The position numbers were made by a program, and so were the translations under genes. Shown here one piece after another: positions 21,660-34,100 of a stretch of 64,000 bases of DNA. The number at the start of each line of letters is the position of its first letter. The first letter of the stretch is position 1. Origin of the DNA: Blepharisma japonicum (lineage: Eukaryota; Ciliophora; Heterotrichea; Heterotrichida; Blepharismidae); assembly GCA_949751835.1 (NCBI GenBank), contig CATKHK010000047.1, positions 1 to 64,000 of the forward strand, written 5' to 3'. The notes below the pieces were generated by a model. The model searched no databases, was not told the origin of the DNA, and saw nothing but the letters and a program-made list of their open reading frames with translations.

Positions 21660-23069
21660 TTAAATAAAAATCTTTTCAAGTCCAGTGTCATTTTTTAGGC
21701 TAATTTGGATGATGTAAAACAGGGAGTGGTCCGTGATGCAGTAAATTCTTGCTTGGGAATTTTCGGATCTTATGTCTGAAACTACGGCCATTCCTAAAAT
21801 GGGCTGGTCAAGCATAATAGAGGCTTCTGGGATGAATGAGACATAAGGCTGAGAATTGGATTCAGGTGATTGAGATTTGTTATCTTTTGCGAGTTTAAGG
21901 AACATTAGTTCTCTTCCTCGTTGGTTAGCGATTACGCAGAGGGAGAATTCAGGGATGTATTCTAATAAAGCAAGCCTGGTATTTCCATTGTGCATATCAA
22001 GATCAGGGATATAAACAGCTGCAACATGCATATTGGAATCATTTTGTTTAGGATTTATAGCTGGATCTATTAAATGGACGGTATTTGCTGTTGTATAAAT
22101 CAAAAAGTGGTCATCAATTTCCTCATGATGCTCTTCAGCTTCATTTTGAGACTCATCTCAGCACTCCACTTCCATGTCTTCTGATTCTTCCTCACTATCA
22201 GTCAACAAATCCACTGGTTCTCCATTTAGTCTTCTCATTAGCCCAAGGAAATATTCATCAGCATTAAACATGTTAAAGCGGCCTGCTATATTGTTTATGT
22301 GATTTATATAAGATGTAGGATACGATTCAGACTGGTATCGGCCACGTAAACTCTGTATATTATTTCTTGGCAAAGTATTAAAATTGGCTATTGAATTTTT
22401 AGGGATTCATTTAACACCCCAACCCCATTCCCCACATGGTCTACATCATTTTAATTTTTTATTTAGAGTAGATATGCTGACCGTAGAATCAATGCTGGCA
22501 CAAGTAAAGTATTTCCCTGAAGGGGAAAAATCAATACAAGGAATATTATGGTCGTGGATTTTTAATCTTTTATTGGCACCTGTTTCTAAGTCCATAACAT
22601 TTATTGTATGAGAATTTGAGCCTAAAAGAAGCATATGTCCAGATGAAGTGCAGCTTCATGTGGAGTTGTCCTCATAAGCTGGGTCAAAATTGCTATAATA
22701 AATTGGTGTTCTGTCAGGATTTTCAATAAAATATAAAATTGCTTGAGCATCCATAGTCAAGATACACAAAACTTCTTCTTCATTGAATTTCAGGATTTTT
22801 AAGCTTGTTATTATGGTAGGCTGAATAGAAGCTTCTCGGCTGTTTATTCGAAAAGAGGAAATAGCTCCGTTCTTATAGGTATAAGTAAGATTTATGATAT
22901 TGATGGTTGCTCCACAAGCTATGTAAACTTTCATTAGTTTTTCGCTTGCTGCGATTATGTTCATACTCCAAATGTTCATGCCTTGCAGGTTTAGCTGTGC
23001 TTTTAAAAGCAACTTATGTTGCAAGCTTCGTGTGGCATAAGATTTGGTTTCTTCTGCTGTATTCTGCAT
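21660..23069 (-). CDS. WD40-type beta-propeller protein with acidic insert
   Basis: 469 residues in one frame from ATG at 23069 to TAA at 21660, crossing several UGA codons (for example 22656, 22446 region, 22158). Repeats of WD type can be seen: a segment with LLGSNSHTINVMDLETG, followed by KIHDHNIPCIDFSPSGKYFT and SIDSTVSIS, the usual H-x-D-F-S-P-x-G and second-strand pattern. Mid-protein lies a region with GRFNMFNADEYFLGL and an acidic stretch DSEEESEDMEVEC. The C-terminal 150 residues look like further blades. It is probably a scaffold in a multiprotein complex; the specific orthologue is not recognised. Confidence 0.75.
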
Positions 23070-23288
23070 TAAATTATGTATTTTTGTAAATTTTAATTTA
23101 TCCTATTATATTTTAATTATAGAAATTAGCTTTGTGGATTTCAGATATAAAAATATTAGGCTTTCAGGCAAAATTATATTTCCTCAAAATTATTTATAAT
23201 TATAAAATAGAAGCATAATTTTATTGTATTAACTCAGAACAATATATAAATTCCATTTTATTAAAAGATGTTATACTAAAAATACCGT

Positions 23289-24383
23289 CTATGAAAATAA
23301 AGTATGGATATGGGTCTGTGAAGGATTATCGAACTGAGTTGCAAGTGGCACAGAATCTTTTATTAGAGTAGAGAGCGGCTGGTTTGGTTTTATCAGTCCG
23401 TCTCCATATAAGTTCTGCTCTTGCTCTCTCAATGCTTCTTGCAGTAACAATAAAGCATCAGGGTTTGTGTGGTAAAAGCCTTGAACTGTCAGCGATAAAT
23501 AATTTTTGATATAATCGTAGAGATAGTCTTGATAAAATTCTTGAGAAGACAAAAATGTTCTATCTAAAGGCTGAAGATGTCAATCTAATATAAGCTTGCT
23601 TTCTAAGCTTCCTTTTAGCTCTTGGTATCAAAATAAGTCAATTGTTTCTGTTATTGCTTCTGAGTTTTCTAACGCTTGTATTGTCTTTATCGAAGCTTTA
23701 AATTTCAATGAAGGATTTTGTATTTGTTTAGGTTGAATAGTCTGCTTTTTCTCTATTTTGAAATCATTGTAGCTGCCTTCAATCGTAATTTCTTTTGAGA
23801 TTTCTTTTATTCCTCTAATTGATTCAGAAATTCTGAATGCTTGAATTATATTCCCATGCTTAATAATCCCAATTTTAAACTCTGATGCAATAAAATGCAT
23901 ATTGGAGCTTTCTAAAAAGTTAAAAGCTTTCTTGAACTCATTTGTGCTAAAATACCCACCGAAATTTTCGATTTTTAATACCAGTGTCCTTGGCATCTTA
24001 TAGACTCCTTTATGCTTTCTTTTTATATGAGAGTAATCGAATTTGTGAATTTCATTAGTTTCTAAAAAATAAGCATTATTTTGGCTGACAAAAACATTGG
24101 TGATTTTTTCCCTTTTCAATTTGCATTGGACTTTTTCATCAGCATACCCAAATAAATTTTCTGTTAAGTATATGACTCCTTTTCTAAAATTTCAAGCCCT
24201 GCACTCCTCTTCAGACTCCCCTAAAAACTCAAACAATACATGATTATTTTTTTCAATTTTAAACACTCTAAACTTCTCCCACATTTCGCCTGTCTCTTTA
24301 ATAAGCCGGTCTTCTACCAAAAAATCCAAGCATATTTTTTCTTTCCTTTTAGAAATCAGCTGATATGTCCCTTGTCTCCTCAT
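23289..24383 (-). CDS. Hypothetical protein, no family recognised
   Basis: 364 residues in one frame from ATG at 24383 to TAG at 23289, with UGA as Trp at 24192 and 23628 and within the 23553-23627 segment. The protein is soluble and mixed alpha/beta, with no membrane segment or signal. The N-terminal half has a beta-rich character (LVLKIENFGGYFSTNE, FKIGIIKHGNIIQAFRISES). The C-terminal 90 residues are helical (EFYQDYLYDYIKNYLSL, LLLLQEALREQEQNLYG). It lies 45 bp from the 3' end of the Yak1-like kinase gene upstream on the same strand. Confidence 0.7.
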
Positions 24384-24428
24384 AATATCTACCTATTTTC
24401 TTTAATTTTTCAATTATTTTTTATTACT

Positions 24429-26522
24429 TTAATTGGCTTTACCTATATCTTTCGCTTCTTTTTTGATTTTTTCTAAGTATCCAATTTCAGGGATTACAGG
24501 TAACCCAACATTTTTTGGAGTGAAAACGCTGTTTATTGGAGGAATTTGTCTTTCATCAAACTTTGTTAGAGTTGGGAATTTATCATGCTTTGGGGAATTC
24601 ATTTTTCCGTCCTCAATAGAGCTTGGCCTTGGCTCTTGCTTCCTGACTTTTGGCTTATGATGGTCTTTGGCAGTATACGATGAGCTTCTTTGGCTGTCAT
24701 ATTTCATTTTATTTGAATATTTTTTTTTCTTATTTTTGGCTTTTCCGTCCTCAAGCTTAGGACTGTAAGGTCGTGGAATTGTTTGGTACGCCCCACCTGG
24801 CCCGTAACTGTGAGGTCTCATGTATCTAGGACCTCTTATATCGGGAAGAGGCAAAAAACCTGGTGGAGCATTAAAAGGTTGGGAAAATTGGTTTGGGTTG
24901 AAATTCATAGGCATGTTGGCGAAGGGGTTTTGGACTGGCTGGAACTGCATTTTGGAGGCTTCAATGATTGGAGGGTTTTGAGGAGGTGACGAAACTTGGA
25001 CGAGCTTGCCGTGGGCAAAGCCAGTGAAGAAGTTGTCTTGGAGCTCTTCGACACATGGGCGGTAGCAAGCGTTTTCGGACTTTTCAGTCATGTCTTGGCT
25101 GTTTCTGATTCTTTCAAGTAGCGATGGGCATGACCCTCTCAGTGCACCTACCGGAGCTCGATACTCTCTATGAATCTCTATTTATAAGTTACTTGAGGGA
25201 GGCATAAAACTCTCACAGTTCCCACCTCTTATAAATGGGTGCATAATTGCCTGGTGTGCACTCCATCTTTTTGTAGGATCCAAAATCAGTAACCCTTTCA
25301 AAAAATGCACAAAAGGCTTACGATTTTCAATATCATTTTCTTCATTTGGGATTCTTCTATCTAAATACAGCAAATCATCCAGACTTGACAGATTTGTGAA
25401 AACTCGATAAGGCTGAAGCTGAACCCCTTGAGTCTATTTACCAAGTACCTTCATGAATTCTTCTCTTGTCTTTAGCCGATACTCGCCATTTTCCAAAATA
25501 AATAATTTGTCTCGAAACTTGCCTTCATTAATAAATGACTGCTGAAGTGGACCTAAAAGTTGAATAATCCTATATAGCTGTTCATATTCATTAGCGCCTG
25601 GGAACAGCGGGATCCCTATAAAGAGTTCTGCACAGATACACCCCAAGCTCCATGTATCAATTTCAGAGCCATAAGGGACTCCAACTAATACTTCAGGCGA
25701 CCTATAATATCTTGACTGTATATAAGTGTATATTGTGGCATCCTCAAAACAAGCACTCCCAAAGTCTATTACTTTTACATTGACGCTATCGTTTACTAGC
25801 AGCACATTTTCTGGCTTTAAATCGCAGTGTATAATGTTGCCTTTTTCCAATACACAGAAAGCTTCTAAAATCTGTTTGGTAAAGGAGCGAATTAAGGACA
25901 GACTAAACCCTCTCATATCATTTTTTTTAATTAATTCATAAATATTCAACGATAGAAGCTCAAAAATGATAACCAAATGGTTCCTAAACACAAAATAATC
26001 GATCATCCTGACTATGTGATTTTGGTCGTGAGGGTCTAAGTTTCTGTTTAACTTGCTCAGAATTTTGACCTCGATAAGTCCTTGTATGAAATAAGCAGGT
26101 TTGTTTTTGATAACTTTGGCAGCAAAAAGTTCACCGTTCCTCTTGCGGACTTTGACGACTTGTCCAAAAGTTCCTTCACCGAGGGAATCCAAAATTATAT
26201 ATTGTTCATTCTCAGGACTTGTGAGAATTTGGTTGACGTAGAGAATATAGTTGTAATGCTCATTGTCATAGCCATTATTGAATTTTGGCTCATTCGGCTT
26301 GGTAAGCGGCCTCGTCGGATTTTCAGAAGGATCATATGAATAGTTGGGATTGCAAATTCGGTAAATTTTTAGCAGTGATATGGTAGTAAGCTTTAAGATA
26401 GCTGGGGCTATATTTGCATTCGTTATAAGGACTGTAGGTGAGTCTGGACGTTTCTCATCTTCATCATCTGAAAAAGGCTGACTCCAAAGTTTAAAATTTT
26501 TCATCTTCACGAGTGAAGCCAT
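24429..26522 (-). CDS. DYRK-family protein kinase, Yak1-like
   Basis: 687 residues in three exons; introns at 25434-25448 and 25178-25192. ATG at 26522. The kinase domain spans about residues 107-440: GEGTFGQV, Lys in FAAKVIKNK, HCDLKPEN, DFGSACFED, and the DYRK activation loop YTYIQSRYYRSPEV with its autophosphorylated second tyrosine, then WSLGCICAELF. The intron-joined exon 2 supplies the end of the kinase lobe (LLILDPTKRWSAHQAIMHPFI), and the last exon gives a 250-residue Pro/Asn/Lys-rich tail. The spacing around DFGSxC and the N-terminal lead-in match Yak1/Pom1-type DYRKs, which restrain growth under stress. TAA at 24429. It is head-to-head with a small membrane protein gene (26740). Confidence 0.93.
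25178..25192 (-). other. 15-nt intron 2 of Yak1-like gene
   Basis: Coding strand GTAACTTATAAATAG. It joins the kinase C-lobe end to the long Pro/Asn-rich tail frame; retention gives an in-frame TAA. Adenine at position 10. Confidence 0.88.
25434..25448 (-). other. 15-nt intron 1 of Yak1-like gene
   Basis: Coding strand GTACTTGGTAAATAG. It joins REEFMK to TQGVQL within the kinase C-lobe; retention ends in an in-frame TAG. Adenine at position 10; GTAC donor. Confidence 0.93.
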
Positions 26523-26739
26523 AATTTATAGAGAACTTAGTTCAGGAATAAGAAATTCGTGAGAATAATTAATTGGAATATTCATAGATAATATTAAGTA
26601 TTCTACAATAAAAGTTAGATAGAAGATAAATAATTTGAAATAATATCTGATAATAAAACTGTTTTGGTAGGATTATTGCGCTGAGCCTCTGTGCTGGCTA
26701 ATATAGATTTGCCTGACTGATTCACTCTATCATATATAA

Positions 26740-26988
26740 ATGGAAGCGATAGAAGAAAATTACTTTAATTACACGGAAACGATATTATGGGACGAGCAAC
26801 CTCACAATTCAACGTCAGATGATTCAACAGACTCGGATTTATGGTGACTTTGGCTGCTGATAGGAATTCTAGGAATGATTATTATGAGTGTGATTGGGTT
26901 TTATTTGTATAGGTATATAAAGAAGCGATCATGGCTGAAGAAACGAAGAGCAAGCGAAATGCTAGTAAATGAACTTACAGATTTTTAG
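26740..26988 (+). CDS. Small single-pass membrane protein, 82 aa
   Basis: ATG at 26740, TAG at 26986-26988; visible only when the internal TGA is read as Trp. The N-terminal 33 residues are acidic with two N-x-T/S sites (NYT, NST). A Trp-rich entry and hydrophobic helix follow (DLWWLWLLIGILGMIIMSVIGFYLY split at the WW, where the second W is UGA). A strongly basic stop-transfer (KKRSWLKKRR) and a short acidic tail complete it. This predicts a type I/III topology with the acidic end outside. No family recognised; it is transcribed divergently from the Yak1-like kinase. Confidence 0.7.
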
Positions 26989-27325
26989 TAAACCATCACA
27001 GCTAATCTAATATTTGCAAATTATGACCTTAAAGAAATTGATATGAGCAAATAAATTAAAAATTCAATTAACACTTTCTTGATTCGTGACATTCCATTGT
27101 ATACATTTTTAATGGATTTTATGCTATTCAAAAGGATAATTTATTATTAAAAGTCTTTTTCGATCAAAAAATTAATTAGAATTTAATTCTCAAATTTCCC
27201 TCAAGTAAAACACTATATCCTACAATGAAAATATTACTCCATTATTTATGAGATTTTTTAATTATTTAAAATATCATTTTTACTCTTTAACTGAGCAATA
27301 AATAACTAGGTTACATTAATTAAAT
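26989..27325. other. Intergenic, nothing recognised
   Basis: About 340 AT-rich bases between the small membrane protein and the decayed gene on the same strand. No frame, RNA gene or repeat seen. Confidence 0.55.
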
Positions 27326-28050
27326 ATGAAAATCGAAATTGATATAAAGAAAGGTATAGCCACAAATCCTTCAGAGCTTGAAATGCATCACAACGTAGAA
27401 ATCCTTTCTACTGCCAGAGATCAGTTGTAAAACGACTACAAGCTTAACAAAATCAAATGTTGGCATATTCCTGGATGCACAATAAGTGAAATTGAGCTAA
27501 ATTTCATTAACCCAAGAACAGGCGATTTATTATGTCCAGACCTACATATAGGTTAAGCTTATGACAAAGGGTTGCTTCTGCTGAGATAATCATTGGCCAT
27601 GATGAGTATATAACTGAGCTAAACATCTGTGCCAAAATATCCATTGATTTTTTGCATTTCCACACAAATAAAGGAAGATATGCAGAATTGTGAATTCTTT
27701 AGCATTAGGAGCTTTTAGGTACAAAATACCTAGAGGGTATTCAATATTTTCGCTGCTTGTAGGAATTAGAGATACACTTTGCTATATAGCAGTTCACTAT
27801 TCAAATCAAAAATATTCCTTTGGAATTATCTCCAGCATCTGAAATGATCCCATTCAATAACTACCAGCCTTCAACTATTGTCAAATCTAAATACTATGGA
27901 ATAGAAAAAAGATGAAGATATCGGGAAAGAAAAGGGGAGGTATTTGCAATACCAAATGAAAATAGGCTTGAAATTGTGGCGCTGAGAGGAACTTTTAACA
28001 AGCACACAGGTGCTTGAGTTGAGTGCTTATTTTGCATAAAAGTTGAATAA
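27326..28050 (+). pseudogene. Broken gene, possibly jacalin-like lectin
   Basis: A plus-strand coding relic of about 240 codons. It starts with ATG at 27326 (MKIEIDIKKG), meets in-frame TAA after about 34 codons and again near 27558, then continues in other frames. One gives EIIIGHDEYITELN, then SIDFLHFHTNKGRYAEL; another gives FRYKIPRGYSIFSLLVGIRD; the final 85 codons (27783-28050) are open in one frame and end with RGTFNKHTGAWVECLF and TAA. The 'lhFhTNkGr' block and the 'G.....G.w...i.v' endings resemble the beta-prism repeats of jacalin-like lectins. This resemblance is moderate. No set of 15/16-nt introns repairs the breaks, so decay is the best reading. Confidence 0.6.
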
Positions 28051-28198
28051 TTAATTTTTAGGCGACAGGTCTGTTATTTCAAAAGAAAATAGTTAAAATT
28101 GAGGCTTATTAATAGTAAATATTGCAATTTAATTTTATTTATAACTTAATCCGAGTAATATTTAAAAATAATTTAAATGCCTAAATTTTATTCAAAAC

Positions 28199-31100
28199 TT
28201 ATCTTCCCATTTCTTCTTCAGTATAATGATAAGGCTTTAATATGCAATTCCTTCCATTCAGCTCTCTTGGCTGCCTCATTCTTTTCAAGCTGGCCGGTGT
28301 TTCTACTGTTTGTGCAGTATTTTTAACCCCTTCTGCAGCTTTACTAACTACATCTAATGCTCCTGCCACAGGCTTCATCACTAGCCCAGTCACCCCTCGA
28401 TAGCCTCCCATAAGCATCCCCTTGAGTTTATTTTTCTTATATCCTTTAACAGGCTCTGCCACCACTCCAGTGATTCCTTTTCCAATATTCATTAAAAAGC
28501 TGGTAACTCCCATTCCTATCCCGTCAACCACATTTTTTGGTTTATTTTTGGCTTTGTCTCTTTGTCGCTCCAGTTGGTATTCTTTATCCATTGTAACGGT
28601 CGTTATTCCTTTTGCCAATGAATTCGCTAGCAAAGAGACAGTCCCAAACGTTCCCTGGACTGTATTTTTTACAAGTGACTGAGTGCCTTTGAGAAGCCCT
28701 TTACCAGCACTGATAGGCCCTTGTACAATCCCTAGAGCAGGCTCATAGAAAAAGTCAAAAACGCCAGTCCCAAGATTATTTAGCAGCCCAATAGGGTTTC
28801 CTAGTATTTCTGAATGCCCAATTAGTGTAAAAAGTTCGCTGACAAGCTGAGTTTTATAGTGAATTTCTAAAGCTGACAAAATTTGCCATTGTGTGCCAAA
28901 TACGTCAATCATTTCTACAGTATATAGCTTTACTGGGGCAGACTCTATTGCAGTAATTGCCATACCCAGTGCTTTTGCAACAGTTGTAAAGGTGTCTTCG
29001 GAATTTTCTTCAACTTCTTCTTTTATTGGGACAAACGTCAATAAAATTTTTATAGGAAATAGCCTCAATTTTGCAAAGTAAAATCCAGTTTCTTGTAAAA
29101 GTTTTTCTTCTATTGACCATTTGGGATGTGAGTGGTCTTTATAAAGCTTAACTGAGTCATTTACAGTGCCTTGCTGGAAATAAATTCTGCCCACGAACTC
29201 CATAAGTTTTCTAAGGATTGGACTTTCTAAGTTTATATTTAAAGTTTGGATTAAAAGCTCGCAATCTTCAAAATTATAGCAATTTGGATGAGAATCTATG
29301 TAAAGTGTCGCAGTCAGCTCCAGCACATTTCGGTCTTGATTCATCAGTGACGGATTTAATAAAACTGGATAAATTGCATTAAAATTGTATTGATTATCAA
29401 TTTGCATCGTTTTTATCATGAATTCACTTTTCCACTGCTGCTTGGTTTTCTGGCAATAAATTGCAATATCTCTAGCAGAAAAATATAGCAATTCTCGTAC
29501 CTGTTCTTGATAATGCTCAATTAAAGAAATTCCGAACCTTGAAACCCCAATGTTATACTGCACAAAGACCATTTGGTCCTCAGGGGATTCTTTTCTCAGC
29601 GGATTATCAGAAAAAATCAATACTTTGGTAGATCCTTCATTAGTGGTAGATGCATATATGGTGCTGCTTATTTCAGGGGCCAATTTAATGTCAATTACAT
29701 ATGAGTCTCGCATCTTGTTGAAGGCAAAAGTCTTTTTACAACCGGTTTGGACAGGGTAATCATTTAAAGACCCGGCATAGAAATGAACCACAATTTCATG
29801 AGCCATAAGTGGCTGTGACCATGAAAATGGAGAATAGGTATTGATGTCAATCCAGCGATACTCATCTTTGCATTTTTTCTGGTATATTTTAAGAGAAAAT
29901 TGATTTGATAAGTTTTCTATTCTATATGACGAAAATTTTTCATTTTCTTCGTCAAATATTACATATGCAGTGCTGCTTACTAGTTTTATCTCCACCCTGA
30001 TCATTTTAAAAATCCCTTGATTTTTTGTGCTTTTGCATTGGACTGTAAAAGTGCCTATACTAGTCACAGAAAATGCCCCTGATGATGACCATGCTTGACC
30101 GACGATTTTAATGCACATAAGTTCATTTAATTTTGAGTCTGGCCAATGATAAGGCTCTCTAGACTGCCTTGCCAAAATCATTTCATTATTTTCGCTTCCA
30201 AACTGCATGATAATTAAATCTTCTTCCATAGAATTTATAAGCAGAAATCGAGGAGAAATGACGACAGTTTTGATAAATAAGAGCTCTTCTTTTAGAACTT
30301 GAGTGAGCTGCACCTCGTAGGTGAACTGATACTTTGACTTTCTCCCAGACCTGCTCTTTTCTCCATTAAATTCAATGATATTTTGAGCTCCAACAGTGGC
30401 GATTTTGAAGAAATTTGACTTTTTTTCGCTTGCTCCTATGCTGACAGCGATTTTTCGGACTTCGTGGTGAGGGACGATATTGCTTTGATGTTTCTGGCCA
30501 GCTACAATTTTGCTAGTACCTGACTTTCGGTAGTAAAAAGTTAATGGCAATAGAGTGCTGTTAATAAGAACAGTTGCAGGGTAAAAAGTAAAAATATGGC
30601 TGCCTTGGAATTTATAGTCTACATTTACTAGTAAAACTTCTTTTCTCTCATCCAGCAACTGAATATATTTGGGTGGCTTTTCATGTCTAGACAGCAAAAC
30701 AGTCTTCACTGATTTCCTAAATCCTGGCACGCCCAGTCCACACTGCATCTCAACGCTTGCTTCTGTGGAATAAACTTGTAAATTCTTTGTCGTCTCTATC
30801 ACATATTCTTCACAAGCTTGCCTCTTAAAGGAATCATAAAACAGCCAAAGTCCGATATTCGTCGGCATATAATTTCTAAACACAAAAGGTGGCTTTATAC
30901 AAATAGTAACTTTCTTAGGGTTAGATTTATCTTTTTGCAGGTATAAAATTGCATTAAAGTCTAAAGACCTGATAGCAATGCAAAACCCGTTCCTTTGTGA
31001 ACAAATATTGTCGAGTTTTTTCATTTTTCATTCGTGGTCGTTTATGTGAAGAGGGATAATTCCCATTAGATGGTTAGTAAAATCAATAGGCACTGGGCAT

Positions 31101-34100
31101 TCTTCACTTGCTTTACATAGTCTTTCATCCATATCGTGAGCACGGCTGAATAAAATCCTCATATCGTATAATGTCTCATTTTTTATTACAATAGAAGACC
31201 TAAGTTTTAAGACCTTTCGTGTGCCCATCAGATCGATATCTAAAATAACATTTATCAAATTCTCGCCATCAGTGACATTCACGTCGATACTTTGGACTCT
31301 ATTAATAGGGATATTTGTGATTGGCTCAAAGTTTCCATTGTTTCTATATATAGTAGCATTGAGTAGCTCCCGTGAAAGGTCTAGATTTCTGACTTCATTA
31401 GGGTCAAGCTCATAATCAGCCATCGCGCATGGCTCAATCACCATCGCAAAGCCTTCATTTTTTTTATTTTTCCTTGTTTTTTCGATCATTATAGGATATC
31501 CAGTTAAGTTTGCAATGGCAAGAGGAGACACTACTTCTCTAGTCTCTTTAGATGGGTCGCTTTTATTCCAAGTATCAAATACTTTTGTGAGGTGTTTTAC
31601 CATGATTTCTGAAATATTAATATCTAATGGTTTTTCTGAATCAATGGTTATGCTTACTTGCTGCCTCGGATTATTTTCAGGACAGTCTACTACTTCTAAA
31701 CTAATATAAAAAAGCTCCACAAACGGTTCCCAGGTGTCTAATAGTGGATTATAAAAGTTCGACCTCAGGCCTATCCAAGTGCCTAAATTCCAATTTGTGC
31801 TATTTTCACTCATTTTGATATGGAAATCCAATGCATTAAAATCAATAATTGGGCTGTATACTCCTGAAGCATCATTAATGATAATAATATTAATTCCTGC
31901 TATTGAAAACTTCGTGCTTGTAACTGAAGAAGATTCTTCTTTTTTGCTTTCTTCAACGAATGGACTTGAAGACGTAGAATACCTAAGGATGTTGTTGACC
32001 CCTGAGTTTTCTGAAGTTCCATCTTCATCTTCATTATCTACCATCCACGTTCTTCTTCTTTTGGTTGCAGCAGACCTAAATTTTGACTGTCTGTTGTTTG
32101 AAAATGTTAAAACTGTGTCATTGACATCAGGAACTTCTTCCATTTCTATATCAAACTCTTCGCTTTTTTTTCTTTGCAGCTCTTCTGTAGCCTTTTTTTC
32201 GCGATTCAGCATCTCGTTTTGGAATTTCATGACCTGGTTCATAAGCAGCAAGTCTTTGTGGGAAACTGTCATTTGGAAACTTCCGATTAGATAAGAAATT
32301 TCATAGTTTTGAACGTGCTCAGAGATCATGAATTCTTTACTTTCATAACAAACTTGGACTGGCTCTAGGACTCTTCGCTTCTGTACACGTTTAAAAGAAG
32401 CCTGTGAGGCAAGGTCATCAAGCACACAGCTATAAATTTCAAGCTCATGGATAATAAAAATTTTTGTCCTTGAAGAGTCAGTTCCTGTTTTGGCAATTTC
32501 TTCTTTTTCCCTTATATACTGAAATGAAATATCAGATTGAGCTACTAAGACACGACTTGACAAAAAGGATGGTAGTAGCATAATAGGCTCTTTTATAAGT
32601 AAATTTACATTTATTCTTGGCCCAAAATATTCAGTACTTAGTTCTCTCCCAATCATATGTTTTGAAGGTCTATATTTATTGATATAGTCAAATGGGGTGT
32701 CTTCTTCTTTCGAGTAATCAGGTAAGCCAAAATACACAAAATGCTGAATCTGCTGAAATACAGCTAAATGAAAATTAATTCGGACTTGATTTATGTTGAT
32801 TATCATATCTTTACAGCCATCAAAATTGCATTTTAAGTCAAAGCTGAAAATTGAGGATTCCCCATACTCTTCAGGGCTCCCCAAAGGTCCAAATAGTACA
32901 TGCGAAAGCCTGGTATCGTCATCTTCATATTCAAGTACCTGTAAAATTCCTTCAATAGGAATACTAAAAATCGCTTGAGCGCTTTCCCAATCCGTAGCTT
33001 CCTCAGGTCTGACTTTAAGCTCACTTATAAGCCCAAGCAAATACTGGCTATCAAATTTCACGTCCATAGCATAATCATTGAATTTCCATAGTTTTAATAC
33101 TTGTTTGGCAGAAAAAACTTCAACGAATTCTTCATCATCTTGGCTGTTAAAAAGCACAGAAATGACTTCAATATTTAAATTTAGATAAATAAAAATTCCT
33201 CCATGGTCAGCTTCATTAGTTGCTACAAGGCACGTATTGTCTGGGTTTATATACTCGTCTAGTTGGTCGTCATATGCTAAATTTAAATCAAACAGCTTTA
33301 ATATAAGGCAATAGTCACTTTGTGCTAAAGTTAGCTTAATTCTTCGACAGTCCCCATTCATTATGTAACTTTGGTCTATATCAGTCCCTGCCATCTGCTC
33401 TAGTGTCAGCACAGGCCTTTCGACCTCAAATTTTAAGTCAAAATTTTCAGCTACGATTTGTGTAGGAGAATGAATATTAATATCTTTCATTTTTATATCA
33501 TAAATGTCAAGCCAAATCTTGCTGCCTCTGCTTGTAGTCTCTTTTTGCCTGTTAGAAATTGTGATAGTCCCTAAATCAGCAACAAAAAACTCAGGATAAT
33601 TAGGTCTAGGTGTAAGCGTAATCATAGGGTTTTTTATTTTTACATTAATTTCGGAAAAGCTAACAACTCCACTTATAAGGCCTTTTAGTTTTTCTATTGT
33701 AGGAGAATTTAAGAGGGTTGAGAGTTTATATATTGGAGACCAGTCATTAGCGTCTTTTACACGAGCACCAACATCGAAAAGTCCTAATATTTTCATGTTA
33801 AAATAGTCCACAATTCTCATGATAGGTTGATGCAGATAAATCATGCTTATTGAGCTGAGCTCAACGTTCACGCGACTTCCGATATTTTTAGGCTTTAGCG
33901 GGTGGTTATCTTTAAAGATAAAGATATCGAACCTTACTAAACTTTCTGAGTGCTCTCTGATAGAAAATAGCCTGAATGGCTTTATATTTTGGTATACAGC
34001 GGTTTGAGGATAGTTAGTTAGGTCACTTATTTCTAGGTTGCCAAGATCGCCGTTCCATTCATAGCCTCCATTTCGAATAAGAACATTGGTATGAAAATCC

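Noticed and set aside
31779-32294. Plus-strand frame of 171 codons inside VPS13
   Set aside because: Antisense shadow; hydrophobic Ser/Leu-rich composition arises from the reverse complement of VPS13 codons.
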